The position numbers and the translations under genes are program-made. The notes below the pieces were generated by a model. The model had not been told where the DNA came from. It was given only the letters and a program-made list of their open reading frames with translations, and did no database searches. 64,000 bases of DNA from Cryptomeria japonica (Eukaryota; Streptophyta; Pinopsida; Cupressales; Cupressaceae): assembly GCF_030272615.1 (NCBI RefSeq), contig NC_081413.1, positions 183,656,951 through 183,720,950 of the forward strand. Reading direction: 5' to 3'. This document shows, in pieces, positions 34,598 to 44,928 of the stretch; the stretch's first letter is position 1; every line of letters begins with the position of its first letter.

Positions 34598-37365
34598 GAA
34601 AAAAATTCAGCAAGCTTCTTCTTGGCTTTGCATCTCTTCTCTCTTGGTTTTGGCTGGAGCTTGGATTGGATTTGGTTTGGCTTGTAGGAGCTCTTCTTCA
34701 ACTTCATTTCCATTACTTCAAGTTGCAGGTTGGAGTTCTTCACTTTGCATTTTAGTTTTCAATGGCTTCTCTATGTATGCATTGTGTCTGAATTGTTTTG
34801 GGTATTGGGTTTAAGTATTATTTATTCTATAGTTTTAATATTGTTGAAAGGAAATATTTAGGGAGGAACTTTATATTATTTGGGTTTTGTATAGTTGCTG
34901 GAATATATGTTTTTGGTTTCCTGTGTATGGCATTTCACAGCTCTATGAGAAATAGTTCTGAAGTTATTTGATTTAAATCTTGGCTTATCTATTGAGTTAT
35001 TTTATTGTGTTTATACCCAAGAATTCCTTGTTTCTAAGTGTTTCTTTTCATATGTTTTTCGAGCCTTTTCGTTAAGTCTGTAATTATTTATTTTACCCGA
35101 AAGTTTTCTGAGTTTTCTGTAAGTTTTGTGCAAAAGCGATGTTTCTGCAAAAGTCTTGTGTTGTATTGCATTTGCATTGTTCCTTATTTCATTTGCACTG
35201 CTCTGCGTAGCAAAAGCGTTGTCTTAGGATGCATAAGCGTGAATCTGGAAACATAAGCATTGTTTCAGAATGCATATGCGTGATTCTAGAATGCAAAAGC
35301 ATTGTCCTATGTTGCATTTGTGCTATTCTATGTGGCATAAGTGTTGTCCTGTGTTGCATTTGTGTTGTTCTATGTGGCAGAAGCGTTGTCCTGAGGGGCA
35401 AAAGCACTAACCTGTCTGTGTTTTGTATTTTCCCAGTTTTGGTCATTTTTTATGTATTTTCCCGAAATGATTTTTGTACCAGAGGTTTTATTTGAGGTCT
35501 GTTAGTATTTCCCAGTTTGGGGTTTGATCGGTTTTCATGCATTTTGATGGCTTTGAGTATGTTTGCTCCTCTACACCATTGTGTACATTTTAGACTCTCT
35601 TCCATGTGAATAGGCCATGGATGATTGAGATGAATTCTATGTTGTTTTGGACAAACAAGTGAGTAGGTCTTGTTGTGATGTTATTATTTATTTGATGATA
35701 GCATTTGATGGATTGATATCCTTTTGTTATTGCTAGCCAAGAGGCTCATTTTGCTATATTGATGTTGTATTTGTTGTTGTGGCCTTGTTTATGTTGTAAG
35801 AGTATGTGTGGAAGTTGTTGGTTGCATTGTGTATTATTTTCATGTAATTATGTTGGTAGAGCCTCTTGTGTTTTATTGTTGGACCATGTTAGGAGGAGTA
35901 GGCTTCCTTGTGATGACCAGGGTCACGAGAGATAGGCTTGCATGAGGTTCCTTGTAAGGATGCATGAAGTCTAGACCACCAAGGCACATTGGAGTTTTCC
36001 GTGATTTGTAAATAAGTGATAACCTAATAATTAACAAGTTGGGTAGTTAGATTAATTAATAAGATGATAAATTGATTTGTGCCTCGTGACTTAGTCCTAG
36101 GGAGGATGTTTTAGGATAAGCATGAGAAGGCCGTGAAGATGGTAAGCTAATCTCCCTTAGTCTCTCATAGGTTGAGATGGCTCCACATGTCCATCAGGCT
36201 AGTGCCTTGTGTTATTATGTTATTATGTTATTATGTTATGAGGATGGCATGTGATAACACTCCACTCCTACATGTGTTTCCCTTGTATGATTTATGATAA
36301 TGCTAATTGGATGCATTTATGTCTTGATGAGCTTTGTGCCTCTGGGAGTTCATTCTTGTTGTATGTGTGAGTTATTTCTTGAGAGTCCTTGTGTGGTTAG
36401 TCTCCTTGGTTATAGGTGTCAGTTTAGGTTTAGAGTATGTGTTGGGACCTTGTTTCATCTCCTAGCACGGGGGTGGTTTCATTGGTTCCACATGGTCTAG
36501 AGGTTGGTGCTTTTTAGCCATTGGGATGTTCTCTTGGATTCTTCTTGTGTGGATGTGGATTCTTCTTCATGATGTACTATGGATGTACCTTGTAGCAGAT
36601 TTATGTAATGGATAAGATGGAATGTATGTAATGTAATATCTTTGTATATAGTAGATGGAATCCTTTAGTAGAAAGAGCTATGCTCACGATGTAATTAATG
36701 TACTCATATTTGTAAGATAAATTGTAGTTAGAAATTGGAATTTAGGCATATTTATATTTGTACTATTGTAGAGATGTGATTTTATGAATCATGGAAATAA
36801 AGTGGATTATAGTTGGAATAGAATGGAAATGCATTATGGATTAGTCATCTTATTTCATGGAATGTTTATATGCTAGTTATAATGTTAAATAATCTTGAAA
36901 CAGGAATATTCATGGATTAATAATTGAATATGTTAGAAGATGTTAATAGGATCTAGTATATGGGAATGATTCACATAGATGCATTGGTAGGAAGGAAATT
37001 ATGCATATCATGAGGAATAAGTAATGTTGTAGGTTGCATATCTTATGGTTAAAGAATTAGAATACGATGCATTAATGAAGGTGAAATATACCTATCGTGT
37101 GTGTAGCATGTTATTGTGGAAATGAATTAAGTAATGATGTTAAAGTACCCTAGAGAAAGATTATTGATGTTCTGTTATTTCCGCTTGCATTAATTGATGA
37201 AATGAGGAATGATGTACGTTCATATTGGTTAATTGGTTAATAAATGTAAATATGTGGAGATGTTATATGTTGCATTAGTTGTTATTAGATGTTAATTAAG
37301 AAAAAAATTATCTCCATTTGTATATTATTGTTTAGTTTCTTTAAGGTATTTTGGTGGGCATTACA
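34598..37365. other. Block C right part, no gene recognised
   Basis: It resumes block C after element D. Contents: a T-rich stretch, a 21-bp tandem array (35169-35419), a GTTATTAT microsatellite (about 36211-36240), and long AT-rich DNA. The open frame 36294-36500 has no recognisable features. The right edge on minus starts TGTAATGCCC. Confidence 0.5.
35169..35419. repeat. 21-bp tandem array, twelve diverged units
   Basis: Units begin at 35169, 35190, 35211, 35232, 35252, 35273, 35294, 35315, 35336, 35357, 35378 and 35399. Each begins CA (CATAAGCGTTGTCC-like or CATTTGTGTTGTTC-like); one unit is 20 bp. Because 21 is divisible by three, open frames on both strands encode seven-residue repeats (for example HRTTLMP on minus), which should not be taken as a gene. 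Confidence 0.88.
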
Positions 37366-38012
37366 GCCGTGGACATTGAAAACATGAGAAGCCCCATGTT
37401 CAACAACTTAGATTGTTCCAATATCAACATTTTTGTGAAAGCATCAAATGAAGACATAATGTAGGAACTCCCCACTATCAAACAATGAGTTTGGAAGCTT
37501 GAAACAAATGCTACATATTCTAGTGCAAGCTTGTCCAACAAGTTGAATATCAACTGAGAATATTTTTTGTCAATTCCATAATCGTTAAGCTTTTCTCTTA
37601 GCTCATTTTCTCTAATGACATAATCTTAGATTGTATAAAAACTCTTGGGATCTAAGTTGGTGAGCTCATTGTCAATCTTGTAACCTCTAATTTCATCAAC
37701 TTGACCATACAATTTCTGAAACACGTCCCAAGTCTCTTTGATTGTAGTACACTTCTCAATGTGAAAAATGAGGTCATCTGATACATACTTATGCAAATTT
37801 CCAAGAGCCATGCAATTCTTAGTGATCCATTCTAACTGAGCGTTAGGATCATCCTTAGGATCAGGTAGTGCTACTATTGTTCCATCTGTGTAATGTGTGA
37901 GACCTTTTTCCATTAATTTGCTCCATACTTTAATTTTCCATGATGCATAATTATGTGGAGTTAAAGGTGGAAATTTATGAGGACTCATTGAAACAAAAAT
38001 GAAAGAGCACAA
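37366..38012 (-). pseudogene. gag: Element B gag, N-terminal part
   Basis: It is read right to left from ATG 38012, or from the internal M at MSPHKFPPL. It has the copia Gag signature LTPHNYASWKIKVWSKLMEKG (residues about 16-36), then a UBN2-like domain: NCMALGNLHKYVSDDL, TTIKETWDVFQKLYGQ, and on to LIFNLLDKLALEYVAF and SSFDAFTKMLILEQSKLL. A stop near 37626 splits two open pieces. It breaks at 37366 where block C begins, and the remainder of Gag is at 20567 leftward. Confidence 0.88.
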
Positions 38013-38988
38013 GGAAAGAGAGGCGTAATCACAAAAGACACCCCCCCAAATTCACTCAATCGAAGAACCCCCCCCCTCCCCCAAAATGATGATTTGGCAC
38101 TTTATACTTAGTTCGTGTACAATGGGCCACTTGCAAAAAATGGCAAAGTGGACTTTTGATTTCAACTTTACAATTGCCTCAATAAGGCCAAAGGAGACTC
38201 AAAGTAATAATGCAAGAGATCTAAACTAAGATCCAAGCAAATTACAAGTACCAAGTAGGCTAAAAAAGACCAATATCTGAAAGTATAATATCCATTCAAA
38301 ATATCTGAAAAATGATCATAGATTATGCAAGTAGATGAAAAAATATGCACTTTCAAAAAAAATGGCACCTGAAAAGGAGGTTGTATGAGCTCAAACAAAG
38401 CCTTTGAAGTTGCAAAATTTAGGATTTGACAGGTACAGCTAAGAGAATCCAAAAATTCCAAAAAACCTGTACACCAAAATCAGAAAATAACCACACTAAT
38501 GCGAAGAGCACGAAAAATTAGCCTAAATCAAAAAAAATTGCACCAAAAAATAAGCAAACTTGAGCAAGTTATGAGCCTCCAAAGTTGATCCAAAAATTCA
38601 AACTGCTCAACAGAGAGGGGTCTAATTTTTTTCAAAAAATGCTGACTGTGCGCTGCTGACTCAGCAAAAGATACAGACACCAAAAAAAAAATTCAAATTT
38701 TTTTTTTTTTTCATAAAAAAAGATTTTCCACTGGTAAATTATTTTTTAGAATTTTTTTTGTACTACCCGAATTGAGCAAAAAAATTCTCCAACACCCAAA
38801 ATTCAACTTTTGCCAAAATAGGTAGAGTTTATACTCAATTTTTATGGAAATGGCCTCCTGGACGTAATGGTGAGGTCAAAAATGCTCTAGGATGCCTCCA
38901 AAACATGCAGTACCTCAGATCCGAAAATAGAAGCCTTCCAAGATGTCTCCCAAAACCAATCAATGAAGCTCCAATAGCTCTGATACCA
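38013..38988 (-). other. Element B leader and primer binding site
   Basis: About 960 bp of untranslated leader with poly-C, poly-A and poly-T runs. The primer site is GCTCTGATACCA on plus (38977-38988), that is TGGTATCAGAGC on minus, flush with the 5' LTR. The open frame 38168-38461 on minus has no recognisable features. Confidence 0.85.
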
Positions 38989-39436
38989 TGTGAGATTTTT
39001 CCAAGAATAAGGGCACAATGAAAAGAATAAAGAGAGACAATAGAATGACAAGAACAAACTGTATACTCATCAATATACAAATGATCAACCGGATTAACCA
39101 ATACAATGAATATGAGCCTGCTTATATAGGCAAGATCATATGGATATACGAACACACAATCATGATATGTGGCTCAATGAGAAACAAGAGTAGATAAGAA
39201 ATACTAGGGGTAGGTAGGAGAAATAATATAATATTCCACAAGAGATGGATGACCCACCGAATGTGGAGTGTAACAGCAAGATAAGACCACAAAAGGTGGA
39301 ATTTCTCCTACAAGCTATATCCCTATGTCACACTTCCCTAAGTGTCTCATATCCAAACTATGAAGAGATGCATTATCCTAAGTTAATTTAAGTAAAGTGT
39401 AATAATATCAATGATGAATATTTATTTACACCAACA
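38989..39436 (-). repeat. Element B 5' LTR
   Basis: 448 bp, collinear with 16460-16908. Minus-strand TATATAAG at 39121-39128 is the likely TATA box. The right TSD ACTTC follows at 39437-39441. Confidence 0.94.
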
Positions 39437-39441
39437 ACTTC

Positions 39442-41475
39442 AGTTAACAGAGACATTCTGATTGGGAAATTATCTGCTTTTGAGCTTGAAGAATTTGGAC
39501 CCTCTAGAGCTGAAAAATATGAACCTGCTTTTCATGCATCATCATCTACCGAAAAAAGTGATTGAAAATCCTTATATGCAAAAGAATTGGATGATATGAG
39601 GAAAGAGGATGAAGAATTTAAGCAAATTGAAGCCTTATTTGCTAGAAGAGTACCCAAAGGACCGACAGGAAGTAAGTATGAAGGAAAAGCACCTTTTAAA
39701 TGTTTTGCATGTAATAAGATTGTTCATTTTGCATCTAGATGTCCTAAAAGGAGTGCAAGATTTGAAGAAAGAGTTAAGAAATCATTTAAGCCTAATCAGA
39801 ACAGATATAGATTCAAGAAAAACAAACAATGCTACATAGTGGATGAGGAAGGAGTAAGTGATGATTCAAAGGATGAACCAGGAGGAGACTCTGTTAGTGG
39901 ATCCAGCAATGGAAAGGAATGGGTGTTCTATGCTTTAAAGGAAGATGAACTAGAAACAACTATCCAAAATGAAGAAAAGGCCCTAGCAGAAAAAGTTGAT
40001 GACAAGGATGAATGGGTAATTGATAGTGGATGCTCACATCATATGACGAGAGATAAAAGAAATTTTTTGTCCCTACAAGAATGCAATGGCGGTCAAGTCA
40101 GATTTGGGGATGACAAATCATGTACGATCAAAGGTAAAGGTATTATTTCTCTGGATGGAAAGCACAATACTCATAATGTCTATTATGTAGAAGGTTTAAA
40201 GCATAATCTTTTAAGTGTTGGTCAATTGGTGGACAAGGGATTCCAACTTCAGTTTAAAGATCAAAAATGCAAAATCAATAAAAAAATTGGTTTGGAGATT
40301 GCAACTGGTACTCAGACTGGAAGTAATATCTTTCACCTAAACACTGGTAATAAGACATGTTTGATTGCTCATATTGATGAGAGTTGGTTATGGCATAAGA
40401 GGTTGTGTCATGTTAATTTTGATTGTATTGTTAAGATCAGTTCAACAAAGGTAGTTAGAGATATACCTAAGATTATAAAGCCTCATAATCCGGTATGTAA
40501 GGAATGTCAATTGGAAAAGCAAGTTAGAACTTCTTTTAAAAGCATACATGATAAATCTAATGATGTGCTTGATTTGATTCATACTAACTTATGTGGTCCA
40601 ACAAAGACCAAATGCTTTCAAGGTGATAGGTACTTCATGCTGATAATTGATGATTATTATAGAATGATGTGGGTGACTTTTCTAAGGGAGAAGTCTAGAG
40701 ATTTTAGGAAATTCAATATCTTTAAAGAAAAAGTGGAAACAAAAACTGGATTGAAAATTAAATGTCTGAGATTTGATCAAGGAGGTGACTTCACTTCTCA
40801 TGAATTTAACAGTTTTTGTGAGATGAATGGGATTAGGAGATAGTTATCTGCACCCCAAACTCCTTATTAGAATGGAGTAGTGGAAAGGAAAAATAGAATC
40901 ATTTGGATGCAGCAAGAACCATGATGATGGAGGCCAAATTTCCTCACATCTACTAGAGAGAAGCAATGAGTACAATAATCTACACATTCAATAGAGTTCA
41001 TATCAAAGGTGAAACTGATAAGACTCCTTATGAATTATGGTTTGGACATACACCTATTGTTAAATATTTTAGAATTTTTGGAAGTAAATATTATATCAAA
41101 AGGGATGATTCAATTGGGAAGTTTGATCCTAGATGTGATGAAGGGATATTTCTTGGATATTCAATTCAGAGAAAACCATTTAGATGTTATAACAAAAGAT
41201 TGCAGAAAATTGTGGAGAGTGCAAATGTGAAAGTGGATGAGAAATACAAAAATCAATCTATATCATATGACAGGGAACCGGTAGTGGAAATGATCATAGC
41301 TGAACTGGCATTGCCTCAACTGGCACAAGACATTGAGACAGTTAAACCAGTACAATCAGAAAATTCAACTGTGACTGATAATCAAAATAGTGAACCTGAA
41401 GTTCAGAAGACACCAAGGTATGTAATATTAAATCATTCTGAAGATCAAATCATTGGAGATAGGAACAAGTGAGTT
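39442..41475 (+). pseudogene. pol: Element 3 gag C-terminus, protease and integrase
   Basis: This continues gag cut at 16459 (NRDILIGKLSAFELEEFG). A stop near 39563 precedes an open frame 39587-40843 with a zinc knuckle CFACNKIVHFASRC (glycine replaced by valine), protease WVIDSGCSHHMT (about 40013-40048), GAG-pre-integrase LLSVGQLVDKGFQLQF, and integrase HHCC and first aspartates, one changed (HTNLCGP in place of HTDLCGP) and RFDQGGDF. TAG at 40841-40843 ends it at the same codon as in elements 1 and 2. A second CAG-type stop near 40868 and a frameshift near 40898 follow. The integrase tail is open at 40966-41472. Confidence 0.9.
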
Positions 41476-43060
41476 ATGACAAGAAGAAGACTAGCAAATG
41501 AAGAGGTATGTCTTATTTCTCAAATTGAACCGACATCTATAATTGAAGCTTGTAAAGATAAACATTGGTTAAAGGCTATGGAAGATGAATTAGATCAGAT
41601 AGAGAAGAATAACACTTGGACTTTAGCTCCCCGGCCTAAAAATAAGAATGTTATTGGAACTAAATGGGTTTTTAGAAATAAACTAAATAAGGATGGTCAA
41701 GTTGTAAGAAACAAGGGTAGATTGGTTTGTAAAGCATATTCTCAAATGGAAGGAATTGATTATGGTGAGACATTTGCACCTGTAGCTAGAATTGAAGTTG
41801 TTAGACTATTTCTTGCCTATGCAGCATATAAGAACTATAAGGTCTATCAAATGGATGTTAAATGTGCATTTTTGAATGGTGAACTTGAGGAAGAGGTATA
41901 CATTGAGCATCCTGATGGATTTTCACTGACAGATGACAAAGATATGGTTTGCAGGTTAAGGAAAACATTATATGGATTGAAACAAGCTCCTAGAGCTTGG
42001 TATGCAAGGTTGGATAAATATCTTTTGAAGCTTGGTTTTACTAAAGGCAGTGCTGACAGTAATTTATATTACAAGATCACTGATGATGATATTCTAATTA
42101 TTGAAGTATTTGTTGATAATATCATTTTTGGAGGTGATGATAAATTGTGCATGGAATTTTCTAATAATATGAAGAATGAATTTAAAATGTCCATGATTGG
42201 TGAGATGAGATTTTTCTTAGGTTTGTAGATTACTCAAACTAACAAAGGCATTTTTATCTATCAAACTAAGTATCTAAGGGAATTGTTGAAGAATTTTGGT
42301 ATGGATAATTCCAAACTGGTAAGTACTCCTATGGTGACAAGTGAGAAATTATCTATCAAAGACACATTTGCACCAGTAAATTCGACAAGGTATAAGTCTA
42401 TGATTTATGGCTTGTTATATCTAACTCAGACTAGACTAGATATTATGAATGCAGTAAGTATTGTTTCAAGATATCAAAGTAATCTTATAGAAAATCATGA
42501 ATGTGCAGTAAAGAGGATATTCTAGTATTTGCAAGGAACAATAGAATATGGCTTATGGTATTCTAGAGATGTTAACTTTACTTTATGTGCATATATAGAT
42601 TTAGATTGGGCAGGAGATACAGATGACATGAAGAGCACTTCTAGTGGAGCTTTCTTTCTTGGAAAGAAATTGGTTTCATGGATCAGCAAAAAACAGTCAT
42701 GCATTTTTTTATCTACTGCAGAAGCTGAATATGTTGCAGTAGCAACTAATTGCACTCAAATCTTGTGGATGAAGCATTTGTTGAAGGATATCAAGGTAAA
42801 TTGTAGTGAACTGGTAGTTATCTATTGTGATAACTCTACAGCTATTGAAATGTCTAAGAATCCAGTATTTCACTCTAAGACTAGGAACCTTTCAATAAAA
42901 TATAACTTTCTGAAGGACAAAGTAGAAGAAAAGAAAGTCAATCTGGTTTATGTTAACACTAAAGAGCAAATTGTAGATATATTCACTAAACCGATGTCTA
43001 AGGAATCATTTGAATATTTGAGATACTAGCTAGGGGTATCTACCCCTCTAGTGGAGACTT
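41476..43060 (+). pseudogene. pol: Element 3 reverse transcriptase-RNase H
   Basis: RT 41476-42228 has [32 protein letters not shown] and [11 protein letters not shown]. The active-site box reads FVDN (42109-42120) where element 2 has FVDD, so a catalytic aspartate is changed to asparagine. TAG at 42226-42228 interrupts FLGL-ITQT. RNase H pieces are 42283-42525 and 42529-43029: WAGDTDDMKSTSSGAFFLG, STAEAEYVAVATN, a CDNSTAIEMSKN block and VNTKEQIVDIFTKPM. It ends at a TAG after YLRY. Confidence 0.9.
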
Positions 43061-43411
43061 AAGTGATGCAGGTTGGCATCAGTCTGGTATGCATGATCAG
43101 CTTTATCCTTTGCTCCAGATTGATGTAGTGGTGCTACTACTCAGGGAGAGTAGTCAGCTTTGAGATTCACAAAAATTTGATATCTATGTCATATCTTTGG
43201 CATTGTTGTCAAAGGGGGAGAGTTATATGTGAAAAGTAATGTTTATGGGATTCAAATTAGTTTCAAATTGGACTATACTCCTCAGGGGGAGTTGTTGGGA
43301 TTTTTTAGTTTTTCATTGTTGTATCTTCTATGAGAAATTTTTGGCACTTCTTGGCACTTAGATGTTTTCTTTTTCACATCTAGTGTCGCTATCAATGCCA
43401 AAGGGGGAGAT
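43061..43411 (+). other. Element 3 3' untranslated region and polypurine tract
   Basis: It contains CTCAGGGAGAG (about 43140), CAAAGGGGGAGA (about 43211), CTCAGGGGGAG (about 43282) and GCCAAAGGGGGAGAT (43397-43411) next to the LTR. This is the same series of tracts as in elements 1 and 2. Confidence 0.75.
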
Positions 43412-44507
43412 TGTTGGCAATATGGATGAATTGATTGTGTTTTGCATTGATGTTTTGTCATTGATGTCAACACTAGCTATTATTATTGGTTACCGACAGG
43501 CAGGTTTTGGTTACCGATACAAGAACTAGTGTTGTTGGTAAGTGTTTAAGGTTTTACTAGCAGAGCTTTTACTGAGAATCTTTGACAGGATGCATAAGTG
43601 GTGTTGATGCGGCTTCTAGATGAAATTTAGGATGTTGAAGGTGATCCTTGATCATGTCTTGACTGATTGGAGACATCGCTTTTGCATGGAGAATCTATTT
43701 AGGTCTGGTATCTATCCAGGTTATGGACCGGTATCATGTTAACATGTTCTCTACATGTTACCAGGATGATTTATGGATTGGTTAATGTTGTTTTGGTCTA
43801 AAGCCGACATGGCATATCATTGTAATATGGATGTATGTAATGATCTTATTGTAATATCTTTTAGGAGGCCGACTTAATCAGTTTAGGCCTTAGGGTTTAA
43901 ATAAATTGATGTAAGATCTCATTGTAGATCATGGTTGTAATGGTCATGGTTGTGGAATGAAATATCATATGTGAAGGAGATTTGGTCGATCATAGGTGAT
44001 CGAATTGGGTTTATGTAAGAATTTAAAGGACTCTGGTTTTGAGCTTAACCAGGACTATAATCAGGAATGGTAGATGCTATCTCTAGCAATTCATTCTTCT
44101 GGATTATTGTCCAATTATATTGAGTTGGTTATAACCTCTTTGTAGTCAGTGAGACTGCTTTGTAATGAGCAGTACGCTTTAGGCAGTGTGCCTTCCTACA
44201 TGTGTAGGCCCCTTATTGTATCACATACTTTCTACAAAAGTATCATCTGACTATGGGTAGGCTTCCCGCCATGGTTTTTCCCTTTACCAGGTTTTCCATG
44301 TACAAATCATGGTGTTATGTGGTATGGTTGCATTGTGTTAATTCTCTATTTAATTCTTAAGTTTTATTGCTTATCGGTATCTATTTTTGCTATTATGGTA
44401 TTCAATGTTTATGTGCTCCAGTTAAAGGTTATTAAATGGTTTGATTAATATAATCTGTTGACAGCTAATTCACCCCCCCTCTCAGTTGTCCACCGGTTAT
44501 CCTAATA
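43412..44507 (+). repeat. Element 3 3' LTR
   Basis: 1,096 bp from TGTTGGCAATATGG to TATCCTAATA. It is uninterrupted and so reveals the site (near 44215) where element 2 broke the 5' LTR. It contains the U5 GGTTTTTCC block and CACCCCCCCTCTCAGTTG near the end, and is followed by TSD GTTAT (44508-44512). Confidence 0.94.
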
Positions 44508-44512
44508 GTTAT

Positions 44513-44896
44513 TGTAATCATTGAGTTGGAGCTTGTTGCGGGGGTTGTAGCTCATTGGGTTGGTGCCCTAAATCAAGGGCTAGTGATCCTTGGGTTAGAG
44601 CCCTAAATATTGTAATTAGATATTTACTGTGAGGCTGGATTGGAGTAGTAGACTCCAACAACATTTCTCACTGAGGTTTTTCCCTATTGGGTTTTCCTCG
44701 TATATGTTGATGTTATGTGATGTCTCCTTTGTGTGTGATTGCATTTGTGTTGATCTCCCCTCTAGCTAATAAGTTTGCATTGAGTTAGATCTGATAATCG
44801 GTATACACACATAGGGTAGTTAAAGGGAAAAGTTTGAGAATGAATCATTTGCCCCCCTCTCAGTGGTGCATTGTGTCTAACAATTGGTATTAGAGC
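44513..44896 (+). repeat. Element 4 5' LTR, second part, and primer site
   Basis: It matches the 3' LTR from about 50230: TGTAATCA, GAGTTGGAGC, GGTTTTTCC and the end GTGTCTAACA at 44882. The primer site ATTGGTATTAGAGC occupies 44883-44896. Confidence 0.9.
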
Positions 44897-44928
44897 CCTA
44901 GGTTCTCAGTTGATAAGCTTTCTCTAGG

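Larger units (their letters stand above)
20568..37365 (-). mobile_element. Block C: unclassified LTR-like insertion in element B gag
   Basis: Gag of element B stops at 37366 (FSMSTA) and resumes at 20567, so 20568-37365 is foreign; 12.7 kb of it is element D, leaving about 4.1 kb. On the minus strand the right edge reads TGTAATGCCCACC, the kind of start common in plant gypsy LTRs; the left edge reads out as GTCAAATCA. I could not find a clean target duplication (ACGGC against AGGGT at best). No protein is recognisable in the 4.1 kb. It could be a large solo LTR or a partial element. Confidence 0.5.
16460..39436 (-). mobile_element. Element B: minus-strand Ty1/copia retrotransposon, hosts C and D
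   Basis: It has 5' LTR 38989-39436 and 3' LTR 16460-16908 on the minus strand, with a perfect TSD ACTTC at 16455-16459 and 39437-39441. The primer site TGGTATCAGAGC abuts the 5' LTR and a purine tract AAGGGGGGG abuts the 3' LTR. Gag and pol read leftward in copia order but are full of stops, with block C (20568-37365) inserted in gag. Its own length without C is about 6.2 kb. It is a different family from elements 1-4: short 450-bp LTRs and a distinct RT. Confidence 0.94.
8093..44507 (+). mobile_element. Element 3: Ty1/copia retrotransposon, hosts elements 2 and B
   Basis: The TSD GTTAT is at 8088-8092 and 44508-44512. The 5' LTR is 8093-8863 plus 15522-15824 (split by element 2); the 3' LTR is 43412-44507. 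Gag begins at 15883, is cut at 16459 by element B, and resumes at 39437; pol runs to about 43060. Without its inserts it is about 6.8 kb. Its RT resembles the SIRE lineage. Numerous stops and a mutated RT catalytic box make it inactive. Confidence 0.94.

Noticed and set aside
35189-35495. Seven-residue repeat proteins on both strands
   Set aside because: By-product of a 21-bp tandem array, whose period is divisible by three.
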